Both the position numbers and the translations under genes were made by a program. From an uncultured Methanofollis sp. (lineage in GTDB: Archaea; Halobacteriota; Methanomicrobia; Methanomicrobiales; Methanofollaceae): DNA of 37,830 nucleotides. The stretch spans positions 1 to 37,830 of the forward strand of contig NZ_CALFSA010000012.1 of the NCBI RefSeq assembly GCF_937919355.1. The letters run 5' to 3'. The notes beneath the pieces were generated by a model that worked only from the letters and a program-made list of their open reading frames with translations, ran no database searches and was not told the DNA's origin. How positions within the stretch are numbered: position 1 is the stretch's first letter; each line of letters opens with the position of its first letter. Shown here piece after piece: positions 1 through 7,755 of this stretch.

Positions 1-7
1 TCCTCAT
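1..7 (-). CDS. start of a further ABC permease gene (partial)
   Basis: Only the first two codons (ATG AGG) and one further base are inside the window. The ATG at 7-5 overlaps the TGA stop of the preceding permease at 6-4 in the ATGA arrangement seen at the next junction upstream, and the surrounding bases match that junction (951-970). This is therefore very probably the start of a fourth permease paralogue whose body lies to the left of position 1. Nothing can be said about its sequence. Confidence 0.6.
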
Positions 8-957
8 CTGATGTCCTCCCGCAGGAAACGCACCCATGCAAGCCCGAAGAAGGCCGCCGGGAAGACAGCGAAGGCGACGATGTTCCGGGCGAAGTCAGGA
101 GGAACAGGAACGCCCGGCGTGGTCACGGCATTCAGGATCCCCTTGCAGTTGGTCTGCGGGGAGAGGAGGACGCCAGCGTCCCTGACAAGGCGCATCCGTT
201 CCGTGTAGGCACGCGACGCCTCCTCATACGCCTCCATCTCCTCGGCGGACACGAGGTCCCCGGACTCTGCCGGCGGGGAGGGGGACGGCCCGGTGAGGAG
301 GGAAGACCCTGCACCGACGGTAAGGACCGGGACGACCTCCGCGACGATGATGAAGACGAGAAAAGAGGAGACGAGAGCCCCCCCGCTCGTCTCCGCCACC
401 GTCGAGAAGAAGAGGGCGAGCACGAAGAAAGAGACGATCAGGAAGAAGGAGATGAGAGCCGCGGCAAGAATCCGCAGGGCCTCGTCGGGGCCCGGGACGA
501 TCCCGAAGACGAGCATGACCGCAAGGGAGAGGATGAGCACGACTCCCATCGCAAGGGCGATCGCCGCCACGCCACCGAGGGCCTTCCCGCTGATCACCTC
601 GTCCCGGTAGACCGGGTGTGAGAGCAGGATCTTCAGGGACTTGCTCTCCTTCTCCCGCGTGACCAGATCGAAGCCCATCGCGATCCCGAGAAAAACACCC
701 ACCTGCGCCGTGCTCATGAACATCCCGGAAAAAAACGACAGCACACTCGGCCCGCCCGCGGACGGGCCCGACTCGCCCGACACCACCGCCTGCGTCTCCG
801 CATAGGCGGCGAGGTCCGCGCTGTACTGGGCCGCCCCCGTGACCATCCCGGCAACGACGATCACGAGCATGACGCCGAGAAAGAGGTGGAACCTCCTGCT
901 CCGCACATGGTCGCGGAACTCCTTCCCCGCGATCGTCCCGAGGACGCCCGTCCTCAT
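4..957 (-). CDS. ABC-2 type transporter permease, third in tandem array
   Basis: A 317-residue integral membrane subunit of an ABC exporter of the NosY-like ABC-2 class, assembling with the ATPase encoded at the head of the operon. It has a positively charged N-terminus (AGKEFRDHVRSRRF), a first membrane helix, a hydrophilic loop, then a cytoplasmic signature (TREKESKSLKILLSHP) followed by four or five more helices. The tail, FFGLAWVRFLREDIR, is nearly invariant among the window's permeases. ATG at 957 is chosen over an upstream in-frame ATG because it overlaps the previous gene's TGA (ATGA) and restores the paralogue N-terminus MRTGVLG. The substrate is unknown. The external loop (residues about 215-270) differs most from its paralogues. 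Confidence 0.88.
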   Translation of the reverse strand: MRTGVLGTIAGKEFRDHVRSRRFHLFLGVMLVIVVAGMVTGAAQYSADLAAYAETQAVVSGESGPSAGGPSVLSFFSGMFMSTAQVGVFLGIAMGFDLVTREKESKSLKILLSHPVYRDEVISGKALGGVAAIALAMGVVLILSLAVMLVFGIVPGPDEALRILAAALISFFLIVSFFVLALFFSTVAETSGGALVSSFLVFIIVAEVVPVLTVGAGSSLLTGPSPSPPAESGDLVSAEEMEAYEEASRAYTERMRLVRDAGVLLSPQTNCKGILNAVTTPGVPVPPDFARNIVAFAVFPAAFFGLAWVRFLREDIR

Positions 958-1034
958 CTGATGTCCTCCCGCACGAAGCGGACCCACGCAAGCCCGAAGA
1001 AGGCGGCGGGGAAGACGAGCAGGGCGACGATGTT
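889..1034. repeat. 146-bp perfect direct repeat at permease junction, copy 1
   Basis: Identical to 1968-2113 (offset 1079). It spans the end of one permease, the ATGA overlap and the start of the next. The segment at 1-30 is a diverged third occurrence. Confidence 0.92.
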
Positions 1035-2036
1035 CTTCACAAGGGAGCCGAGCATCCCGGCGAGGATCGCAAGCCCGCTGTCGGGGAGATCCGCGTAAAA
1101 CTCCTGCGTCTCGTCCCAGTCCTGGAACATCGCTCCCGATACGATTGCCGCCGTATCGCGCGGGTCGGCCACCGCCATCGCCATCTGCATGTAGTTTTTG
1201 GTGGGAGAGAGGAGGGCGGTCAGGTCATAGTATCCGTGCAACGCCATCTGATACCTCACGCTCTTCTCCCTGTACTCATTCCACATCTGCTCGCACTCCG
1301 CATCGTTGAAGGAGATGACACCGCCCATCTGGGGCGATTCGGGCGGGGCGCCGAATATGGCATGTGTCATGGCGGCATTGCCGAAAAAGGACGGAAAGAA
1401 TACGCCGACGATGATAAGAATCGCAAGAGATCCTATCAGGGCGTTCCCGCTGTTCTTTGCGACCGTCGACATGAAGAGGGCGATCGCAAAGAACGAAAAG
1501 ACGAAGAGGAACGAGATCAGGCCGAAGATGATTATCCGCACCATCTCCTCGACATCAGGGACGACGCCTGAGATCAGGAGGACCGCAAGGGAGAGAAGGA
1601 ACACGACCCCCATCGCAAGGGCGATCGCCGCAACCCCGCCCATGGCCTTGCTGGTGATCACCTCGTCACGGTAGACCGGGTGCGAGAGCAGGATCTTCAG
1701 GGACTTGCTCTCCTTCTCCGCGGTGATCAGGTCGAAACCCATCGCGATCCCGAGGACCGCCCCGATCGTCGAGAGCAGGTAACCCATCCGCTCGAAAGCC
1801 ATGAGAACCGAGGGTTTAAAGCTCGAATACCCGCCCATACCACCCCCGTCCTCGCTTGATGCGACAGCCTGCGCTTCGTTATACTGGTCCAGGTTCTGCT
1901 GGTAGGCGAACGCACCATCGATCAGGGCGGTGACAGCAATGATAGCAAGGATCGCGGTGAGAGTCCTGAACCTCCTGCTCCGCACATGGTCGCGGAACTC
2001 CTTCCCCGCGATCGTCCCGAGGACGCCCGTCCTCAT
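954..2036 (-). CDS. ABC-2 type transporter permease, second in tandem array
   Basis: A 360-residue paralogue of the flanking permeases with the same layout: basic N-terminus, first helix, extracytoplasmic segment, cytoplasmic TAEKESKSLKILLSHP signature, further helices and a terminal FFGLAWVRFVREDIR. Its start ATG (2036-2034) overlaps the TGA of the upstream permease and its own TGA overlaps the next ATG, so the array should be translationally coupled. The first and last parts of the gene lie in a 146-bp perfect repeat (889-1034 and 1968-2113), whereas the central loop (residues about 230-310) is unlike its neighbours. Substrate unknown. Confidence 0.88.
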   Translation of the reverse strand: MRTGVLGTIAGKEFRDHVRSRRFRTLTAILAIIAVTALIDGAFAYQQNLDQYNEAQAVASSEDGGGMGGYSSFKPSVLMAFERMGYLLSTIGAVLGIAMGFDLITAEKESKSLKILLSHPVYRDEVITSKAMGGVAAIALAMGVVFLLSLAVLLISGVVPDVEEMVRIIIFGLISFLFVFSFFAIALFMSTVAKNSGNALIGSLAILIIVGVFFPSFFGNAAMTHAIFGAPPESPQMGGVISFNDAECEQMWNEYREKSVRYQMALHGYYDLTALLSPTKNYMQMAMAVADPRDTAAIVSGAMFQDWDETQEFYADLPDSGLAILAGMLGSLVKNIVALLVFPAAFFGLAWVRFVREDIR

Positions 2037-2113
2037 CTGATGTCCTCCCGCACGAAGCGGACCCACGCAAGCCCGAAGAAGGCGGCGGGGAAGACGAGCA
2101 GGGCGACGATGTT
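1968..2113. repeat. 146-bp perfect direct repeat at permease junction, copy 2
   Basis: Partner of 889-1034. The perfect identity is confined to the junction; the permease middles have diverged strongly. Confidence 0.92.
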
Positions 2114-3127
2114 GCCTGCAAGACTCCCGAGAAGACCGGAGAGCGCCGACAGACCGCTTTCAGGCACCTCCTGACCCGGGTCCAGCCGGGACGCCAGGGC
2201 CATGCCGGGTTCTGCCACCGCAAACGAGAGTTTCTCGTAGTTCCTGTCCGGGGAGAGGAGGGCGAACACATCGGTTACCGCCTGCCTCTTCCCCTGGTAG
2301 GCCGTCATCGCCGCCTCGTACTCCTCCAACTTCTGCTTGAACTCCTCGGGGTCCATCCCCCCGTCGGACACACCACAGAAACCTGTCTCGCTATCCGGCC
2401 CTGTCCGGACAGTATAATCATAGGACTCCCCCGGCATCTTCGGCGGGTCGCCGACGAGGACGGTGACCCCCGCGCCCGACGTGATCAGGTAGGCGACAGA
2501 CGAGAGGGTGATAAAGACGATGAGCGTGGACACAAGGGCGCTCCCGCTCGTCTCCGTCACCGTCGAGAAGAAGAGGGAGAGGGCGAAGAACGCGACGATC
2601 ATCAGGAACGACAGCGCCCCGAAGATGAGGATCCGTATCGTCTCGTCCAGATTCGGGACGACCCCGAAGAGGAGGAGCACGGCAAAAGAGACGGCTATGA
2701 GCATGAAGACAGCAAGGGCGATCGCCGCCATGCCACCGAGGGCCTTCCCGCTGATCACCTCGTCCCGGTAGATCGGGTGCGAGAGGAGGATCTTCAGGGA
2801 CCGACTCTCCTTCTCCCGCGTCACCAGGTCGAAACCCATCGCGATCCCGGTGGCGGCGCCGAGGGAAGAGAGGAGGAAAGCCATCTGGTAGAAGGCGGCG
2901 AGCGGCGACGGCTTCATGAAGAAAGGTATCGTTGCGCCTTCATTCTCGCTGATCGCCGCACAGGCCCGGCTGTAGTTCTCGACGTCCTTGTGGTACTGGA
3001 CCATGCCCGAGACCAGACCCACGGCGGCGATGACGAGCATGATCCCGAGGAGGCAGAGAAAACGCCTGCTCCTCACGTGGTCGCGGAACTCCTTCCCCGC
3101 GATCACCTTCAGTCCTGCCGACCTCAC
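2033..3127 (-). CDS. ABC-2 type transporter permease, first after ATPase (left operon)
   Basis: A 364-residue ABC-2 permease that directly follows its ATPase. The start is GTG at 3127-3125, overlapping the ATPase stop TGA (GTGA). The N-terminus MRSAGLKVIAGKEFRDH is encoded inside the 958-bp repeat and is therefore identical to that of the permease at 5577-6695, while the rest has diverged. The cytoplasmic signature TREKESRSLKILLSHP and the tail FFGLAWVRFVREDIR match its paralogues. The large outer loop (residues about 225-330) is unique. Role: membrane channel of an exporter or membrane-remodelling ABC complex; substrate unknown. Confidence 0.88.
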   Translation of the reverse strand: MRSAGLKVIAGKEFRDHVRSRRFLCLLGIMLVIAAVGLVSGMVQYHKDVENYSRACAAISENEGATIPFFMKPSPLAAFYQMAFLLSSLGAATGIAMGFDLVTREKESRSLKILLSHPIYRDEVISGKALGGMAAIALAVFMLIAVSFAVLLLFGVVPNLDETIRILIFGALSFLMIVAFFALSLFFSTVTETSGSALVSTLIVFITLSSVAYLITSGAGVTVLVGDPPKMPGESYDYTVRTGPDSETGFCGVSDGGMDPEEFKQKLEEYEAAMTAYQGKRQAVTDVFALLSPDRNYEKLSFAVAEPGMALASRLDPGQEVPESGLSALSGLLGSLAGNIVALLVFPAAFFGLAWVRFVREDIR

Positions 3128-4034
3128 GAGGTCGCCTCCTCGTGGTAGTAGGAGAGGAAGACGTCCTCGAGGTCGGGTTCGTCGCGCTCAAGGCGCCGGA
3201 TCCCGGCGGGCCCCGCCGCCTCGGCGACGGCGTCGCAGATGTCCGTCTCGGCGACGAGCCGCGCCGCACGGTGGCCGTCCGCATACTCCGCCGAGATGAG
3301 GGAGGGGTGCGAGAACTCCGGCATCGGCGCCTTCGTCTCGACACGGATGATCACGTGACCGCTCCCGCCGGCGCGGGCAAGATCCTCCCACCGCCCCGAG
3401 GCCACGAGTTTCCCGTGCGAGAGGATGCCGGCAGACGTGCAGACCTTGCTCACCTCGGAAAGGATGTGGGAGGAGACGAGCACCGTCGTCCCGTTCTCCG
3501 CCGTCTCCCGGATGATACGCCGGTAGTCGGCAACCCCCTGCGGGTCGAGGTTCGCCGTAGGTTCGTCAAGGATCACGGCCTTCGGTTCGTTGATCAGGGC
3601 CTTTGCGATCCCGAGACGCTGCCGCATGCCCTTCGAGTACCCCCCGACGACCTTCGTCACCCCCTCGAGGCCCACAAGGGAGAGGAGGTCGGGGATGCGC
3701 TTCCGCCGCGTCGCACCGTCCATCCCGTAGAGTTTCGCAGAATATTCGAGGTTCTCCTCCGCGGTGAGGGTCGCGTAGAAGCCCACGTCCTCGGGCATGT
3801 ACCCGATCTTTCTCTTCACCTCGATCGGGTTGGTGGCGACCTCTGTCCCGTCGATATAGCACGCCCCCGAGGTCGGCTCGATAAGGCCGATAACCATCAG
3901 GATTGTCGTGCTCTTCCCGGCACCGTTCGGCCCGAGAAGCCCGAAGATCTCACCCTCCGGGATGTCGAGGCAGAGGTCGTCGACGGCAGGGACGCCGTTA
4001 TAGACCTTTGTCAGGTGTTCGCATCGTATCATGG
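3077..4034. repeat. 958-bp perfect direct repeat, copy 1
   Basis: Identical, as far as I can align by eye, to 6645-7602 (offset 3568). It covers the whole ATPase gene, the first 17 codons of the following permease and 2 bases before the ATPase start. The edges are sharp: c/g at 3076/6644 and c/t at 4035/7603. Synonymous sites are unchanged, which implies a very recent duplication or gene conversion. No transposase or terminal inverted repeat is present. Confidence 0.95.
3124..4032 (-). CDS. ABC transporter ATP-binding protein, copy 1
   Basis: A 302-residue ATPase of the CcmA/NatA type that powers the adjacent ABC-2 permeases at the inner face of the membrane. Visible motifs are Walker A GPNGAGKST (residues 34-42), a Q-loop region around GYMPED, the signature variant YSKGMRQRLG, Walker B AVILDEPTANLDP and the H-loop VSSHIL. 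A C-terminal extension of about 80 residues is typical of this subfamily. ATG at 4032 is preceded by a GGAG ribosome-binding site, and a TATA box lies about 50 bp upstream. It heads an operon of at least four permease genes. The protein is identical to the one encoded at 6692-7600. Confidence 0.93.
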   Translation of the reverse strand: MIRCEHLTKVYNGVPAVDDLCLDIPEGEIFGLLGPNGAGKSTTILMVIGLIEPTSGACYIDGTEVATNPIEVKRKIGYMPEDVGFYATLTAEENLEYSAKLYGMDGATRRKRIPDLLSLVGLEGVTKVVGGYSKGMRQRLGIAKALINEPKAVILDEPTANLDPQGVADYRRIIRETAENGTTVLVSSHILSEVSKVCTSAGILSHGKLVASGRWEDLARAGGSGHVIIRVETKAPMPEFSHPSLISAEYADGHRAARLVAETDICDAVAEAAGPAGIRRLERDEPDLEDVFLSYYHEEATS

Positions 4035-4077
4035 CTCTCCATTCCTTTTTTCGGATTATGGAGATCCATGGAGTCGC

Positions 4078-4088
4078 AATTATAAAAC
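4078..4088 (-). promoter_or_regulatory. TATA box of left ABC operon
   Basis: Read on the minus strand this is GTTTTATAATT, followed about 46 bases later by the ATPase ATG at 4032. Initiation about 25 bp downstream would leave a leader of about 20 nt carrying GGAG. It lies outside the 958-bp repeat, so the two operons have different promoters. Confidence 0.65.
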
Positions 4089-4114
4089 AATTCTGTGTAA
4101 ACTCTCTATCTATC

Positions 4115-4120
4115 AAAAAA
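4115..4120 (-). terminator. T-tract after NEW3 gene
   Basis: Six T residues on the minus strand, 12 bases after the stop codon of the NEW3-domain gene and before the TATA box of the next operon. Oligo-T tracts act as archaeal terminators, so this probably separates the two ABC transcripts. Confidence 0.5.
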
Positions 4121-4131
4121 GGGAGGGGAGT

Positions 4132-5580
4132 TCAGCGGCGCTGGTACTTCCTGAAGTAGTACCAGACACCGCCACCGATCCCGACCAGCAGGAGGAGGCC
4201 GAGGATGGCGGCGAAGGACTGCTCCTTCACGACGATCCTGAAGTCGTCGCTCTGCTCACCCTGGTCCGATATCGCCTTCACCGTCACCTTGTACTCGGAG
4301 GCGACGATATTCGGGGGCGGCACCACCTTCACGCTCACCTTCTTCGACTCGCCGGGCTGGAGACTCGTGATGTTCGTCGGCGTCACGGTCGCCTTCCATC
4401 CCTGCGGCGCACTCACCTCGAACCTGATACCGGTCAGGGCGCCGGCATTGCCGATGTTCCGCACCGAAGCGCTGAAGTCGACGGTCTCGCCCATGTTCGC
4501 TTCATACCTGTACCTGTCTGCGGAGAGCCTCATCTCATAACTCCCGCTGATCTTCGCGGTCAGGTCCTCGGTATAGGTGTCGGACGAGGACTCAATGACG
4601 GCACTGAAGGAGTAGTCGCCGACCTTCGTGCCGTACGGCGGGATCGCCTCCAGGAAGAGGGTCTTATCCTCTCCGGCAGGGACCAGGATCTCCGAGATGT
4701 CGCTCGTGTCCGAGGCGCTCTCCTTGTACCGGGCATACCAGCCCTCGGGGAGGCCGTCGGCCGTCAGCCTGTAGGTGTCGTCGGCCTTCCCGACATTCCG
4801 CAGTTTCATTTCAAAGGTCGGGTTCTTCCCTGCCGGTGTCGTGATCAGGGACGACTTCACCGTCACCTCGGCCGCATACGAGGACTTGTCCAGCATCACC
4901 GTGCCGGCGTCGGTCGTGATCCCGCACTTCACCTTCACGTCCTTCTTCTCGGCAGAGCGGTAGCCCGGCTTCGAGATGACAAGACGGTAGACGTCCTGCG
5001 GGAGGCCGGTGCTGATCCGGCCGTCGGCCGTCGTCATCACCCTGTCGAAGGCCTCGTGCTCGTTCCCGCGGAAGACCTCGACCGTCGCCCCCTTCACCTT
5101 CTCCCCGTCCTTGTCGGTCACCAGGAGTTGCAGGGTGCCGAGTTCGCCGGTGTGCGTCTTCGAGATGGTGACATACAGCCAGATCGAACCGTCGCCGACA
5201 TGCACCTTCACCGGGTAGTCGCCGACAGGCGTGTCGGCCGCCGTCTCCACTTCAAGGGTGACGGTCTTCGACCCGCCCGACGGGATGGAGACGCGGTTCA
5301 CCTCGGTCTTGCCGTCAATAAAACGCATCTCCCAGTTCCTGCTCCCGACAAACTTCTCCGTCCACAGTTTGATCATGTCGCCGCCACCGGCCGCGTTCGC
5401 GCCTTTCGTTGCGGTGAGGGTGAAGGTCGCCGTCTCCCCGGCTTCGATCACCTGACCGGGGAAGTCGCAGGTGACCGAGACCGACCCGGCAGTCGTCCCC
5501 TCAGCCGCTACCGGCACCACCGTCGCGACAAGCATCAGGAGGGCAAGGAGGAGGGCGGGCGCCCCGTATCCTGAGGTCAT
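4132..5580 (-). CDS. exported, membrane-anchored NEW3-domain protein
   Basis: A 482-residue extracytoplasmic protein of the COG1470 type. Residues 1-26 form a signal peptide (hydrophobic LLLALLMLVATVV core, AA-type cleavage). A NEW3-like beta-sandwich (about 32-140) is followed by a carboxypeptidase-regulatory-like domain (about 143-212, with GATVEVFRG and YRLVISKPGY), two more NEW3-like domains (about 225-330 and 340-455), a C-terminal helix (FAAILGLLLLVGIGGGVWYY) and a basic tail. It should stand on the outer face, anchored at its C-terminus. ATG at 5580 overlaps the upstream permease TGA (ATGA). Only the right operon has it, so it may be an accessory or substrate-handling subunit; this is inference. 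Confidence 0.85.
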   Translation of the reverse strand: MTSGYGAPALLLALLMLVATVVPVAAEGTTAGSVSVTCDFPGQVIEAGETATFTLTATKGANAAGGGDMIKLWTEKFVGSRNWEMRFIDGKTEVNRVSIPSGGSKTVTLEVETAADTPVGDYPVKVHVGDGSIWLYVTISKTHTGELGTLQLLVTDKDGEKVKGATVEVFRGNEHEAFDRVMTTADGRISTGLPQDVYRLVISKPGYRSAEKKDVKVKCGITTDAGTVMLDKSSYAAEVTVKSSLITTPAGKNPTFEMKLRNVGKADDTYRLTADGLPEGWYARYKESASDTSDISEILVPAGEDKTLFLEAIPPYGTKVGDYSFSAVIESSSDTYTEDLTAKISGSYEMRLSADRYRYEANMGETVDFSASVRNIGNAGALTGIRFEVSAPQGWKATVTPTNITSLQPGESKKVSVKVVPPPNIVASEYKVTVKAISDQGEQSDDFRIVVKEQSFAAILGLLLLVGIGGGVWYYFRKYQRR

Positions 5581-6695
5581 CTCACGTCCTCCCGCATGAA
5601 CCGCACCCACGCAAGCCCGAAGAAGAGGGCCGGCGTGATGATCAGGGCGGCGATGTTCTTTGCCATATCGCCGAGGAGGGCGAAGAGCGCCGAGAACCCG
5701 TCCTGCGGGATCTCCTCGTCGGCAGACATCGGATCGTAACTATTCATCATCATCTTCGCCATCTGCGGGTTGGTCACGGCCATGGCCAGTCTCTGGTAGT
5801 TGTTCGTCGGGGAGAGGAGGGAGACGGTATCGTAGACCGCCTGCCTCTGCTCCCAGTAGGCCCGCGACTTCTCCTCGTACTCCTGCCAGGCCTCGTCGAC
5901 CTCCGGGTCGCTCACCATGCCTTCTGCGTCGACCGCCACCGCCGACGTCATGTACATGCCGCCATAGCCGCCGTAATGCGTCATGGAGGAGGTGTCGGGG
6001 GGGTCGGGGGGTTGCCCGAAGACCGCCGTGTACACCGAGCCGTACGTGAAGATCGGGAGGAGGGACGAGAGCACGATCATGATGATCAGGGTGTAGATGA
6101 TCGCACTCCCGCTGTCCTTTGCGACCGTCGACATGAAGAGGGCGATCGCGAAGAACGAGAAGACGAGCAGGAACGAGAGCGCTCCGAAGAGGAACATCCG
6201 CACCGTCTCCTCGAAGTTCGGGACGATCCCGAAGAGGAGCATGACCGCCAGGGAAAGGACGAGCACGATCCCCATTGCAAGGGCGATCGCCGCCACACCG
6301 CCGAGGGCCTTCCCGTTGATCACCTCGTCCCGGTAGATCGGGTGCGAGAGCAGGATCTTCAGGGACTTGCTCTCCTTCTCCCGCGTGATCAGGTCAAAGC
6401 CCATCGCGATCCCGAGGATCACGCCGATCGTCGTCATCAACGTGGTCATCTCGTTGAAGGCCGAGAGGATCGTCGGTTTCCAGGAGAAGAACGAGTGCGA
6501 CTCGAACTCGTCGCCCGAGACATCCGCCAGGTTCTTGTTGTAGTCGTCAAGTTGCTTCTGGTACTCGACGGCACCGCCGATGAGCCCGATGACGGCGATG
6601 ACCAGGAAGACCCCGAAGATGAGGTGGAACTTCCTGCTCTGCAGGTGGTCGCGGAACTCCTTCCCCGCGATCACCTTCAGTCCTGCCGACCTCAC
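5577..6695 (-). CDS. ABC-2 type transporter permease of right operon
   Basis: A 372-residue ABC-2 permease. GTG start at 6695-6693 overlaps the ATPase TGA. The first 17 codons lie in the 958-bp repeat and are identical to the permease at 2033-3127, after which the sequences diverge. It has the family signature TREKESKSLKILLSHP, about six membrane helices, a large outer loop (residues about 225-335) containing a Gly/Tyr/Met-rich segment (HYGGYGGMYM), and the tail FFGLAWVRFMREDVR. Its stop overlaps the start of the NEW3-domain gene, which suggests coupled synthesis. Substrate unknown. Confidence 0.88.
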   Translation of the reverse strand: MRSAGLKVIAGKEFRDHLQSRKFHLIFGVFLVIAVIGLIGGAVEYQKQLDDYNKNLADVSGDEFESHSFFSWKPTILSAFNEMTTLMTTIGVILGIAMGFDLITREKESKSLKILLSHPIYRDEVINGKALGGVAAIALAMGIVLVLSLAVMLLFGIVPNFEETVRMFLFGALSFLLVFSFFAIALFMSTVAKDSGSAIIYTLIIMIVLSSLLPIFTYGSVYTAVFGQPPDPPDTSSMTHYGGYGGMYMTSAVAVDAEGMVSDPEVDEAWQEYEEKSRAYWEQRQAVYDTVSLLSPTNNYQRLAMAVTNPQMAKMMMNSYDPMSADEEIPQDGFSALFALLGDMAKNIAALIITPALFFGLAWVRFMREDVR

Positions 6696-7602
6696 GAGGT
6701 CGCCTCCTCGTGGTAGTAGGAGAGGAAGACGTCCTCGAGGTCGGGTTCGTCGCGCTCAAGGCGCCGGATCCCGGCGGGCCCCGCCGCCTCGGCGACGGCG
6801 TCGCAGATGTCCGTCTCGGCGACGAGCCGCGCCGCACGGTGGCCGTCCGCATACTCCGCCGAGATGAGGGAGGGGTGCGAGAACTCCGGCATCGGCGCCT
6901 TCGTCTCGACACGGATGATCACGTGACCGCTCCCGCCGGCGCGGGCAAGATCCTCCCACCGCCCCGAGGCCACGAGTTTCCCGTGCGAGAGGATGCCGGC
7001 AGACGTGCAGACCTTGCTCACCTCGGAAAGGATGTGGGAGGAGACGAGCACCGTCGTCCCGTTCTCCGCCGTCTCCCGGATGATACGCCGGTAGTCGGCA
7101 ACCCCCTGCGGGTCGAGGTTCGCCGTAGGTTCGTCAAGGATCACGGCCTTCGGTTCGTTGATCAGGGCCTTTGCGATCCCGAGACGCTGCCGCATGCCCT
7201 TCGAGTACCCCCCGACGACCTTCGTCACCCCCTCGAGGCCCACAAGGGAGAGGAGGTCGGGGATGCGCTTCCGCCGCGTCGCACCGTCCATCCCGTAGAG
7301 TTTCGCAGAATATTCGAGGTTCTCCTCCGCGGTGAGGGTCGCGTAGAAGCCCACGTCCTCGGGCATGTACCCGATCTTTCTCTTCACCTCGATCGGGTTG
7401 GTGGCGACCTCTGTCCCGTCGATATAGCACGCCCCCGAGGTCGGCTCGATAAGGCCGATAACCATCAGGATTGTCGTGCTCTTCCCGGCACCGTTCGGCC
7501 CGAGAAGCCCGAAGATCTCACCCTCCGGGATGTCGAGGCAGAGGTCGTCGACGGCAGGGACGCCGTTATAGACCTTTGTCAGGTGTTCGCATCGTATCAT
7601 GG
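6645..7602. repeat. 958-bp perfect direct repeat, copy 2
   Basis: Partner of 3077-4034. It contains the second ATPase gene and the first codons of the permease after it. The flanking promoter sequences (right) and permease bodies (left) are clearly different, so the repeat is a discrete conserved block rather than a whole-operon duplicate. Confidence 0.95.
6692..7600 (-). CDS. ABC transporter ATP-binding protein, copy 2
   Basis: Encodes the same 302 residues as 3124-4032, with Walker A at 34-42, signature YSKGM, Walker B followed by EPTANLDP, and the H-loop SSH. It heads the operon ATPase - permease - NEW3 protein. ATG at 7600 is followed by MIRCEHLTK as in copy 1. The base sequence is identical but the upstream region is not: here a TATA box at 7646-7656 drives it, and the ribosome-binding site is weaker than in copy 1. 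Keeping two identical ATPases under separate promoters may allow each permease set to be expressed independently. Confidence 0.93.
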   Translation of the reverse strand: MIRCEHLTKVYNGVPAVDDLCLDIPEGEIFGLLGPNGAGKSTTILMVIGLIEPTSGACYIDGTEVATNPIEVKRKIGYMPEDVGFYATLTAEENLEYSAKLYGMDGATRRKRIPDLLSLVGLEGVTKVVGGYSKGMRQRLGIAKALINEPKAVILDEPTANLDPQGVADYRRIIRETAENGTTVLVSSHILSEVSKVCTSAGILSHGKLVASGRWEDLARAGGSGHVIIRVETKAPMPEFSHPSLISAEYADGHRAARLVAETDICDAVAEAAGPAGIRRLERDEPDLEDVFLSYYHEEATS

Positions 7603-7645
7603 TTCTTCAGTCCATTCTCCGGATAATGAAGATGCATAGGATGCC

Positions 7646-7656
7646 GGATATAAAAG
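7646..7656 (-). promoter_or_regulatory. TATA box of right ABC operon
   Basis: Minus-strand CTTTTATATCC centred about 50 bp before the ATPase ATG at 7600, at the same spacing as the left operon promoter. It lies 7 bp from an inverted-repeat half-site (7663-7670). Confidence 0.65.
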
Positions 7657-7662
7657 TCGTTA

Positions 7663-7719
7663 TGGCACAATCGTCTACGCGTCGGATCAAAGACGGAGAA
7701 CCCGTAAACATTTGTGCCA
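7663..7719. promoter_or_regulatory. inverted repeat between divergent promoters
   Basis: TGGCACAA (7663-7670) and its exact reverse complement TTGTGCCA (7712-7719) are centred 49 bp apart. One arm lies just upstream of the minus-strand TATA box, the other just upstream of the plus-strand TATA-like TTTAAG at 7725. The position suits an operator pair controlling both transcripts; the tandem winged-helix regulator at 8414-9127 is a candidate binder. Function is inferred from position only. Confidence 0.35.
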
Positions 7720-7724
7720 GATCC

Positions 7725-7730
7725 TTTAAG
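7725..7730 (+). promoter_or_regulatory. TATA-like element of exported protein/regulator pair
   Basis: TTTAAG about 28 bp before the ATG at 7756, which would give a leaderless or near-leaderless mRNA. This matches the absence of a close ribosome-binding site. Confidence 0.4.
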
Positions 7731-7755
7731 ATGGAGGGACGTGCAGATCATACCC

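Noticed and set aside
3142..5574. Long plus-strand open frame (about 810 codons) across the ATPase and NEW3 genes
   Set aside because: It is antisense to well-supported genes, its translation is rich in Arg/His/Asp with no domain, and it arises from the high GC content.
3077..7602. The 958-bp repeat as an insertion sequence
   Set aside because: No transposase, no terminal inverted repeats and no target duplication; its content is a complete ABC ATPase gene.
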